Source: Bacteroidota bacterium
Lineage (GTDB): Bacteria; Bacteroidota; Bacteroidia; Chitinophagales; JADIYW01
Assembly (NCBI GenBank): GCA_020436225.1
Contig: JAGQYE010000042.1
Coordinates: forward strand, 1-64,000
Direction of reading: 5' to 3'
Length of the DNA: 64,000 bases
Positions within the stretch are counted from its first letter, which is position 1. Every line of letters starts with the position of its first letter. Below, in pieces: positions 57,017 through 64,000 of the stretch. Position numbers and translations under genes: made by a program. The notes below the pieces were generated by a model. That model saw only the letters and a program-made list of their open reading frames with translations, made no database searches and was not told where the DNA came from.

Positions 57017-58853
57017 ATTGTAAGAATGTTGGAACGCCGTTTTTGTTCATTCCTTTTTGAACTGCTTTATCAAAAAATTGTTTGGCGCGAGAAGTATCTT
57101 TTTTTATCAAAAATAAATAGCCTAAATTTTCATAAGGCGCAAATAAATCTTGTTTCGATTTTATTAGATTTTTGTTGTATTGTAAAACGCTATCTTCTCC
57201 TTTTGTTTCATAAATTAAAGTCGATATTTTATTGACGATAGCATTGTTTGAATTATCTTTTTCCCAAATCTTGTTGTATAAATATAAGGCAGAATCTTTT
57301 TGGTTTTGTTCGTAATATAAATCGCCAATAAGCTCAGTTGCATCTGTTAAAGTGGTGTCATTTTGCTGCGCAAGTTGATATTGATGTAAGGCTTTTTGAA
57401 TTTTTCCGGATTTATAATAAATAATACCTTCAAAGATATGACAAACAGAATTTTCGGGATAAATGGCATTTGCTTTTTGGATATGATAAAGTGCTTTGTT
57501 TAAGTAATCAGCATTTATTGTTGCATCATATTTTTCTTTGTATGTCATTGCAGCGATGCGTTGTCCTTCATAAGATTGCTCTAATTGTGGTGCATCATTT
57601 TCTACTAAGGTAATGCTGTCTTTCCAAACCTCAGCACGTTGATAGGAAAATATTGACCAGATAACCACAATTGCAAAACTCACTTGAAGTACACGATTCA
57701 TATTGTCATTAAAAACGCCAAAAAGTATAGCTACCACACAAATACAAAAACCTAATGAACCTATAAATGCATATCTATCGGCGATGATGCCTGCAACAGG
57801 AACAATAAAATTTAAACAATACAACAAGAAAATCAACAATGAAATAAAGCCAAATGCAAGCAACTTATTTCGCTTAAAATAATAAATTATTATTCCAAGA
57901 ATAGTGCATCCTAAAAGAAGACAAGCAATTGCTTGCCAACTAAAAAATGGAAATAACTCAACTTGATTAAATCCAAAATAATACCAATAACCATAAGGTA
58001 CAGCTAAAAACTTTAGATAATAATAAAACGTTACTGCGGTTGCAGCAATCTTATCAAGTAAAAAGGTAGTGTTAAAAAATGGATTTTCTGTATATGAAAC
58101 ATACGAAATGATTTGTTCGTTTGTTGGCTTTGGAATCAGTATGTCTGGCAATGTTGAATGAAAAAATGTTTGCAGTATATGTAATAAAATGAAAATAAAA
58201 ATTGCGTGTTTTATTTTTGATTTTCCATAAAAGAAAATTAAAAGAAATGGAATAAAAAACATAAATCCAACAGCATCGTATTTGCTGAGAATAGCACAAA
58301 CAAACAAGAAGGAACTAAGCAAATATCCGACTATAATATTTGACTTATTTTGATTTTGTATCATTAAAATTGGAATGCAAGAAAGAATTCCAAAAAGCAT
58401 ACTCAAAATATTATCTCGGCTTTTTAAATTACAAATTACGTTTGTATGAATTGGATGAACTAAAAATAAAATGGTAACAATTAATGCAATCAGTTTCTTG
58501 TTTTTCTCTAAAGGTAATGCACACATAAAAGCATAAATACTGACACAAAGAAGATAATACAACACAACATTTACAATGTGTGAAATCGGTGCGCTGGGTT
58601 CTCCAACAACATAATTTTCTATTGCATAAGAAAGAATTAAAAACGGACGATAATCGCTTTTGTTAAATGGAGTTTTAAAAATATGCAATAATCCTTCTAT
58701 GCCTTGACTTCGTTGCGGCAAATCAGTATTGATAAAATAATCATCCAAGGCATAGTCATAAGAAAAAGTTTTGGCATATAACAATAATACCAAACCTAGC
58801 AATAATAAACATACACCAAATTTATTCTCGTAGATTTTTGCCGGAAATTTCAT
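57015..58853 (-). CDS. TMTC-like membrane glycosyltransferase with C-terminal TPRs
   Basis: The 612-residue protein has about 10-12 membrane segments up to residue 400. Early loop motifs are YALDDYFIN and, near 135-150, HPIHTNVICNLKSRDN, which match the DD and HPxHTE/GR motifs of GT-C O-mannosyltransferases of the TMTC/DUF1736 group. The last 200 residues are TPR repeats (for example NAIYPENSVCHIFEGIIYYK). This architecture suggests dolichol- or polyprenyl-linked sugar transfer to secreted proteins. It lies between the two secreted-protein cassettes, but the link is only by position. Confidence 0.75.
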   Translation of the reverse strand: MKFPAKIYENKFGVCLLLLGLVLLLYAKTFSYDYALDDYFINTDLPQRSQGIEGLLHIFKTPFNKSDYRPFLILSYAIENYVVGEPSAPISHIVNVVLYYLLCVSIYAFMCALPLEKNKKLIALIVTILFLVHPIHTNVICNLKSRDNILSMLFGILSCIPILMIQNQNKSNIIVGYLLSSFLFVCAILSKYDAVGFMFFIPFLLIFFYGKSKIKHAIFIFILLHILQTFFHSTLPDILIPKPTNEQIISYVSYTENPFFNTTFLLDKIAATAVTFYYYLKFLAVPYGYWYYFGFNQVELFPFFSWQAIACLLLGCTILGIIIYYFKRNKLLAFGFISLLIFLLYCLNFIVPVAGIIADRYAFIGSLGFCICVVAILFGVFNDNMNRVLQVSFAIVVIWSIFSYQRAEVWKDSITLVENDAPQLEQSYEGQRIAAMTYKEKYDATINADYLNKALYHIQKANAIYPENSVCHIFEGIIYYKSGKIQKALHQYQLAQQNDTTLTDATELIGDLYYEQNQKDSALYLYNKIWEKDNSNNAIVNKISTLIYETKGEDSVLQYNKNLIKSKQDLFAPYENLGYLFLIKKDTSRAKQFFDKAVQKGMNKNGVPTFLQ

Positions 58854-58921
58854 TAAGTAATGATACTAATTTCTACCTAATTAGTAATAAGTTTCTTCTT
58901 AATTTTTTGGAATAAAGCCAT

Positions 58922-58973
58922 GGTTCATGTCCACACGAAAAAGGTTACTTATTGGTTTAAGAAGACACTAAAC
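58922..58973. repeat. Dispersed short repeat, copy D (inverted pair)
   Basis: GGTTCATGTCCACACGAAA (58922-58940) faces GTTTAAGAAGACACTAAAC (58955-58973). The first half matches copies A and B; the reverse complement of the second, GTTTAGTGTCTTC, matches the left half of copy A. It lies about 50 kb from the other three copies, between the TMTC-like and ferritin genes. Confidence 0.55.
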
Positions 58974-59042
58974 AAAGCTATAGTATGAAGCTTTATAGAC
59001 GATAAAATCTATAAATTACAAACAAAATACAGATTAGAATGT

Positions 59043-59050
59043 TACCTTTG
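59043..59050 (+). promoter_or_regulatory. -7 promoter element of the ferritin gene
   Basis: TACCTTTG fits TAnnTTTG and lies 17 bases before the ATG at 59068. No -33 box was found at usual spacing. The short leader leaves little room for a separate operator. Confidence 0.6.
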
Positions 59051-59067
59051 AAGAGAAAATATGTAAT

Positions 59068-59595
59068 ATGATTATTCCAAAGAAAGTAGAAAAAACACTA
59101 AACGCTCATTTAGAATTAGAAGCCGATGCCTTTTTTAGTTACCTTGCTGTGGCAGCTTGGTGCGAGAAAGAAGGTATGGAAGGCTGTGCTAAGTTTTTCC
59201 GTAAACAATCAGATGAAGAACATGTTCATTTTATGAAATTCTTTGACTATATCAACGAAGTTGGTGGACATGCCATTGTGCCTTCTGTGAAACAACCAAA
59301 AATTGATTTTAAAGATATCTTAGAGATATGCCAACACGCACTAAATGGTGAAAAGAAGGTGACTAAATCTATCTATAATGTTTTGAAAGTTACCCAACAA
59401 GAAGAAGATCACGCAACAGAAGAATTTCTTCAATTTTTTGTGATGGAACAACGCGAGGAAGAAGTGCAGTTTAATAGAATTATAGACAAGATAAAACTCA
59501 TTGGTAAAGGTCCGCAAAGTTTATATTACATCGATAAAGAATTTGAAAAATTAGTTGCTTCAAAAGGAAAAGATGGCGGAGAAGGAAATGAATAA
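59068..59595 (+). CDS. ftnA: Non-heme ferritin
   Basis: The 175-residue four-helix ferritin has ferroxidase-site residues in the expected spacing: E18 (ELEAD), E51 and H54 (EEHVH), and later QQEEDHATEEF and EQREEEVQF supplying the remaining carboxylates. It oxidises Fe2+ and stores iron in the cytoplasm. The start MIIPKKVEKTLNAH is typical. It has its own promoter and terminator and is probably monocistronic. Confidence 0.95.
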   Translation: MIIPKKVEKTLNAHLELEADAFFSYLAVAAWCEKEGMEGCAKFFRKQSDEEHVHFMKFFDYINEVGGHAIVPSVKQPKIDFKDILEICQHALNGEKKVTKSIYNVLKVTQQEEDHATEEFLQFFVMEQREEEVQFNRIIDKIKLIGKGPQSLYYIDKEFEKLVASKGKDGGEGNE

Positions 59596-59620
59596 TAAAC
59601 TTTCTTGCTCCTTTTTTTTT
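59578..59620 (+). terminator. Terminator overlapping the end of the ferritin gene
   Basis: GGAGAAGGAAA (59578-59588) pairs with TTTCTTGCTCC (59601-59611) with one mismatch and one wobble, across a 12-base loop. About nine Ts follow. The left arm lies inside the last codons of the ferritin gene. Confidence 0.7.
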
Positions 59621-59977
59621 GCATATCATTTCATATTTTTATCTGCCAATATTTAATTTCCTTTTTCTCTATTAAAGTAATTCCAAGACGTAGATTTCCC
59701 ATTGATTTCTTGAATCCCTTGTCATTTTTATAAATGACAAATAGCAATTTTGTTAATGTACATTATATTAATATTCACTCAGTTAAATATTACTATTATT
59801 CTAACTTATTTAGTACAATTACACTAATTATTTAGATTTTATATAAATAAAGTGTTTTTAATTAAAACCGAAAAATAATTGTGCAAATTTGTAAAATTAA
59901 TGTTAATTTTATTTTTGTTTACTTTAGGTGAAAAACTATTTATTTTAGGAGTAATATTAGAAATAAGTATAAAGATT
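59621..59977. other. AT-rich gap upstream of the second cassette
   Basis: About 360 bases with no convincing gene. A perfect 9-bp hairpin lies at 59719-59740 (TTGTCATTT, loop TTAT, AAATGACAA) without a T-run, so it is not a standard terminator. The frame of the next gene is open from 59879, but that part reads as AT-rich non-coding sequence. The cassette promoter should lie here; no TAnnTTTG box could be chosen. Confidence 0.45.
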
Positions 59978-60469
59978 ATGAAAAAATTTTACAAAGTTAT
60001 TCTAACTTCTTGTTTCTATCTTTCCTTTTGTGCAGGTTTTGCAGAGTCAGGTTATTACCAAAAAATTGATTTAGATTTAAATACTTCTTGTACATGCAAA
60101 GATAAAACAACACGTACGTATGAATTAGCCAAAGCGCTTCAGCCGGAAGATTTTAGCAAGTATAATTTTTATGCATATACTTTCCAATTTCCTGAAAATA
60201 TAAACGGCGTTTCAAAATTATTCAAAGCTTTTGAAAATGATTTGTCTGTGCATAAAATTTCAATGATTGAGTGGAGTTCATTTATGCTTTTAGTTGATGA
60301 TACTTTCGACAAGAATTCTTTTGAAATTGCAGCAAACAAAATCTTTAAAACGATAACACCAATTTCTTACTCCGAATTTTTAAACAAGAAAGTAAGAGAT
60401 AAAACATTGCTGAGTGAATATCTCAATTTAGCAGATAAGCAACAAAATATTATAAATACTAATAAATAA
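59978..60469 (+). CDS. Small secreted protein with a CTC motif, cassette copy 2
   Basis: The ATG at 59978 starts a proper signal peptide (MKKFYKVILTSCFYLSFCAG) and gives 163 residues; the 33 codons open upstream are rejected as leader. The mature protein aligns along its whole length with the 47543 product: GYYQKIDLDLN, CTC, GVSKLFKAFEND, KISMIEW and SFMLLVDDTF are all kept. The giant gene starts 15 bases after its stop codon. Conservation of the CTC pair and of the partner gene suggests a joint function, for example as a chaperone or anchor for the giant protein (inference). Confidence 0.8.
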   Translation: MKKFYKVILTSCFYLSFCAGFAESGYYQKIDLDLNTSCTCKDKTTRTYELAKALQPEDFSKYNFYAYTFQFPENINGVSKLFKAFENDLSVHKISMIEWSSFMLLVDDTFDKNSFEIAANKIFKTITPISYSEFLNKKVRDKTLLSEYLNLADKQQNIINTNK

Positions 60470-60484
60470 GTAAAAAGTAAACCT

Positions 60485-63400
60485 ATGAATACATTTTACA
60501 AAAAGCTATTTCCTTTATTCTTGCTAACACTATTAGCATGCATTTCAAATAATAGTTATGCGCAGAAGAATTTAAAATTAGTTATTACTAAAATTGAAGC
60601 CAGCAATTCGTCGGGAACTGATTGTGATGCGGCATGTTTAGGAGGAGATAATGAAATAGACTGGGTTTTTGATATTGATGATGGTGGTACTGATGTGGAT
60701 GAAGATTGTTATAATCTGTCTGATGATAATAACTCAAATTCTACTACTCCAAACTTTAGTGTATTTAATAGAAATTACGATTTTGCATGCCAATGGCCAT
60801 CAGGAAATATAGATTTTAATGTAGAAGGTTGGGATGAAGATTGTGCTGATGCATGTATTGGCGGAGGATTTGGAAATACTGTGAGTGATTTAGCCTGCAC
60901 TGTAAATGTAAACAAGCCATATCCTTCCAGCACAAACGGAACATATACATATACAGCCACGTGCAATTATGATAAAAACTTTGATGGAACTCCTAATTGT
61001 GGTGGTACTATAACGGTAACTTATCAATGGGTAGTTTCGGGTAGTTGGAAAGCGCAAACCGGTTTTAATTATATATGTGGAGCAGCAGACTTTGGAACAC
61101 TTGCATTAGGAGGAACAAAAACAAATGGAGCTTTTTCCAATTCTGGAGCTAACACAGAAGATATATGTTTTTCTAATGAACCCAATGTAACTACAGATGA
61201 TGAAACTGTTTGGTTCAAATTTACTTCAAGTGCTACGCCGGGCTCTAATATAAATGTAGATGTAACCGCAAGTGGAGCATTATGTGCCGGCTGGGTAAAA
61301 GTCTATGAAGGTCCAAGCTCACTTTCGTGTCCATTAGATTATTCTACAAATCCATTTTCTGTTCTTACACAAGTTGGTTCAGCCGGTGTCGATTTAAGTG
61401 ATGTTGATATCAATTGCCCGAAAGCTAGTCAAGCATATTATGTACAAGTCGAGATGTGTACACCTGGTTTACAGGCTGGCTGCATTGGTACTTGCGATGC
61501 CGGAACTTTAGGTATTGTCATAAAAGATAATGGTGCACCAAGAGCTGCAGATATTTGTTCTCAGGCAATCGACTTAGGTACACTTTCTATTGGTGGAACT
61601 ATCGGAGACGCCGCCGGAAATAATAAATGGAATAACTTCTGTGCAGGTACAACTGGAGATCCAAATCCGAATTGGACTTTATTGGGTGTATCTACAGATC
61701 CTTATCAAACTGTTTGGTTTAAATTCAACACAGGCGCAAGTGGGGCTGGTAGAAATATTTCGATTGATGGATATAATGATCCACATAGTTGGGGTGACCA
61801 AATTGATTTAAAATTAGCTCTATATAGTGGAACTTGTGGAAGCATGACCTTAATCGATAAAGATTATGATACACCTCCATATAGTGAAACATTAGATGTA
61901 ACTTGCTTACAGCCAAATACAGAATATTATATTCTCGTCGGAGGTAGTAATATCGAACCGATCACGGGTTCTTCAAAAGAGGGTTATTTCGGGTTGACTG
62001 TAAAAGATAACGGACCATATCCGGTAAATGACCTTATATGTGATGCCAAAAACATAACTGTTCAAACTAAATATACTTATAATTCTTATTCACTCAATAG
62101 TGAATCAAATGTTAGTGGTACGAACTGCTGGGAACCAAATCCAAATTGGACAGCAGAAGTTTGTCAAGATAACGATGCCGCAGTTTGGTATAAAATTGGG
62201 CAAGTTCCCGGACGAACAATTGTAGTAGATGCTAATGATAATGGAAGCGATGACATCAGTATTCAAATGGCATTGTATTCCTCTACAACCAACGATTGTA
62301 ATGCAACAAAAACTTTAGTTCAAACAGAAAATAACATTTCGTCTAACGATGAAGATGCCTACTTTAATTGCTTAAATCCAAATTTATATTATTGGTTAAT
62401 GGTTGATGGTGGTGATTATGATCCGACATGCTTAGGTATAGCAAAAGCGTTGGAAGAAGGCGATTTCTCATTGCGATTCTGGTTTCCTGAAGAAGGAGAA
62501 ATTACAGGTTGTGCTGCTGAATATTTAGGAGCTGTTCCGGATGGCGGTTCTATAACGATTAAAAATTTATCGAATATTTGTGGAGCAGGTTCAATAACAA
62601 ATTTCCCTGCACCATCTTCCTTCTCTTTTGATAAAGCAGTGGTCTATTCTTTCACAACGCCTCCTGCAGTCGGCTATACAGATGCAAGTGTGAAAATTGA
62701 AGGATTTACTAACCCTTATTATTCTTATTCATCCGGAGGAAATATGGATCCAACTTTCCTTTTAGCAGGTGATGAAATTGATATGCAATTAGCACTCTAT
62801 TCAGATGGTGCTTGTAGTGCATCTCATTTTGTAGTAGGAAGTAATTATGATGTAACTGTAGGAACAAATGTCCGAACGGGTTCAGATGAATCCTTAATCG
62901 TAAATTGTTTAAAACCAAATACAGTATATTATTTAGTAGTAGATGGAAGTCCTCTAAATTCTAATGGTTATTATGATTTAAAAATTTCTGATTATGGAAA
63001 ACACACACCAAACGATTTATTGTGTCAGGCTATCGATTTAACAGCTACCAATTCTGCTCCATGGACAAACTGCAATAGTAATACGGTTGTCCAATTAAAT
63101 AATCAGAATAATTATTGTGCAACAACGACAAACGATATACCGGCATCTTTAGGAATTCGACCACCAAATTGGGGTGAAATTAATAGCCCGGTTTGGTATA
63201 AATTCAAAGCACCAAAATCCGGTAAATTAAAAATAGAAGCCAATAATTCTATTTCAGATGTTGTTCCTCCATTTGATGAACCGGAAATTAGTGCACAGTT
63301 AGCTGTTTTCTTCTTGCCTGGTGGGTATCGAGGTACTTGTGCAGATTTATCTACAGAAAAAGATAGATTGCAATACATAGGTTCCAATCACGATGCCTTA

Positions 63401-64000
63401 TTGCATGATGAAGAATATACTATTGAATGTTTAATGCCGGATTCTATTTATTATTTATTAGTAGATGGAAGTTCTGAAACTCTTTGCCCTACTTGTACAC
63501 GTGGAGAATTTTATTTGAAATTAACAGCCGATCCAAGAGATAGACCGGCAACCAACGATTTACCTTGTGATGCTATCGACTTAGGTACACCTGCAGTTTG
63601 GACAACGCCTGCAATTTATGATACTAGAGTTTCTCCTGCAAGCGGTGCCGGAACATATCCTTCTCCAACGACTGGTTATCCAACAACAACAGGTTTGCAT
63701 AATGGACCAAGAAATAATGCTGGTTCGTGTATGCGAGTGGAAAATAATTTCTGTGCCGGTATAGATAATGAACCGGCTGTAAATGGAGGTAACTTCTTTA
63801 CAGATTTCTCACCAGACGGAACTGTATGGTATAAATTTACTGCACCAAGCACCGGAGAAGTAAAAATAAATACAATCAGCGACCCGGATAGTAGAGGAGA
63901 TTTATTATATACGCAAATTGGCGTTTTCGAAACATCTGACAATACGTGTACTGGAACGATGGTTGGTATCGCAGCAGACGGACTTCCGGATAATTTAGAC
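60485..64000 (+). CDS. Giant secreted repeat protein, cassette copy 2 (truncated by the window edge)
   Basis: From the ATG at 60485 the frame is open to the last base of the window (1,172 codons) with no stop. The signal peptide ends NNSYAQ. The Asp/Cys-rich N-terminal domain is nearly the same as in copy 1, with DIDDGGTDVDEDCYNL, ACQWPSG and FNVEGWDEDCADAC kept. PPC-like repeats follow, with at least six starts (YICGA, DICSQA, DLICDA, GCAAEYLG, DLLCQA, DLPCDA) and VWYKFTAPSTGEVKI near the end. The repeats are more diverged than the N-terminal domain. A T9SS tail is expected beyond the window but is not seen here. Confidence 0.87.
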   Translation, partial: MNTFYKKLFPLFLLTLLACISNNSYAQKNLKLVITKIEASNSSGTDCDAACLGGDNEIDWVFDIDDGGTDVDEDCYNLSDDNNSNSTTPNFSVFNRNYDFACQWPSGNIDFNVEGWDEDCADACIGGGFGNTVSDLACTVNVNKPYPSSTNGTYTYTATCNYDKNFDGTPNCGGTITVTYQWVVSGSWKAQTGFNYICGAADFGTLALGGTKTNGAFSNSGANTEDICFSNEPNVTTDDETVWFKFTSSATPGSNINVDVTASGALCAGWVKVYEGPSSLSCPLDYSTNPFSVLTQVGSAGVDLSDVDINCPKASQAYYVQVEMCTPGLQAGCIGTCDAGTLGIVIKDNGAPRAADICSQAIDLGTLSIGGTIGDAAGNNKWNNFCAGTTGDPNPNWTLLGVSTDPYQTVWFKFNTGASGAGRNISIDGYNDPHSWGDQIDLKLALYSGTCGSMTLIDKDYDTPPYSETLDVTCLQPNTEYYILVGGSNIEPITGSSKEGYFGLTVKDNGPYPVNDLICDAKNITVQTKYTYNSYSLNSESNVSGTNCWEPNPNWTAEVCQDNDAAVWYKIGQVPGRTIVVDANDNGSDDISIQMALYSSTTNDCNATKTLVQTENNISSNDEDAYFNCLNPNLYYWLMVDGGDYDPTCLGIAKALEEGDFSLRFWFPEEGEITGCAAEYLGAVPDGGSITIKNLSNICGAGSITNFPAPSSFSFDKAVVYSFTTPPAVGYTDASVKIEGFTNPYYSYSSGGNMDPTFLLAGDEIDMQLALYSDGACSASHFVVGSNYDVTVGTNVRTGSDESLIVNCLKPNTVYYLVVDGSPLNSNGYYDLKISDYGKHTPNDLLCQAIDLTATNSAPWTNCNSNTVVQLNNQNNYCATTTNDIPASLGIRPPNWGEINSPVWYKFKAPKSGKLKIEANNSISDVVPPFDEPEISAQLAVFFLPGGYRGTCADLSTEKDRLQYIGSNHDALLHDEEYTIECLMPDSIYYLLVDGSSETLCPTCTRGEFYLKLTADPRDRPATNDLPCDAIDLGTPAVWTTPAIYDTRVSPASGAGTYPSPTTGYPTTTGLHNGPRNNAGSCMRVENNFCAGIDNEPAVNGGNFFTDFSPDGTVWYKFTAPSTGEVKINTISDPDSRGDLLYTQIGVFETSDNTCTGTMVGIAADGLPDNLD

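Noticed and set aside
59719-59740. A perfect 9-bp hairpin considered as a terminator
   Set aside because: No T-run follows on either strand, and a better ferritin terminator lies at 59578-59620.
59879-59977. Longer N-terminus for the second small secreted protein
   Set aside because: The extra 33 residues would hide the signal peptide that starts at 59978 and have no counterpart in the first copy.

Overview
The window is AT-rich chromosomal DNA from a member of the Bacteroidota. Evidence: the complete Bacteroidota-type division and cell-wall (dcw) cluster, a type IX secretion (T9SS) C-terminal sorting domain, many SPII lipoproteins with charged residues just after the lipid cysteine, and -7 promoter boxes of the form TAnnTTTG. 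A placement near Chitinophagales/Saprospirales is only an inference. No tRNA, rRNA, CRISPR array, insertion sequence or prophage was recognised.

Layout. (1) 1-3004, minus strand: the 2-oxoglutarate dehydrogenase genes, with E1 complete and E2 cut by the window edge. (2) 3187-8771: rpsT, radC, a Tat-exported flavin amine oxidase on the minus strand, a small lipoprotein and a DEAD-box RNA helicase. The gaps here hold copies of a short dispersed inverted repeat. (3) 8856-14607, minus strand: an accessory island of six SPII lipoproteins, one broken by an in-frame stop, plus two unrecognised genes without signal peptides. A helical-repeat protein of unknown role follows at 14735-16210. (4) 16613-32367, plus strand: mraZ-rsmH-ftsL-ftsI-murE-mraY-murD-ftsW-murG-murC-ftsQ-ftsA-ftsZ, preceded by four 10-bp-spaced MraZ-type boxes and followed by a terminator. 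These genes make lipid II and build the divisome.

(5) 32440-39086, minus strand: a compact set of nine genes that reads as a nitric-oxide and Fe-S cluster damage response. It holds a RIC/YtfE-type di-iron protein fused to three DUF2249 domains, two further DUF2249 proteins, a heme-copper-oxidase-like membrane protein, a SufT/MIP18-like Fe-S assembly factor, an NsrR-like Rrf2 regulator, a cupin, an AhpD-like protein and a hemerythrin. A 9-6-9 palindrome lies just upstream of the first gene. (6) 39372-40445: rpsF-rpsR-rplI. (7) 40516-43372, minus strand: a lipoprotein, an orphan MacB-type permease and a hypothetical protein. (8) 43507-47407: aconitase and a GH5 lipoprotein.

(9) 47543-64000: a two-gene cassette present twice. 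Each copy has a small secreted protein with a CTC motif, followed directly by a very large secreted protein. The first giant is 2,958 residues with about 13 cysteine-containing PPC-like repeats and a T9SS tail; the second runs off the window. A TMTC-like membrane glycosyltransferase with TPRs and a ferritin lie between the copies. This duplicated cassette is the best candidate for an undescribed system here. The DUF2249-rich nitric-oxide operon is second.
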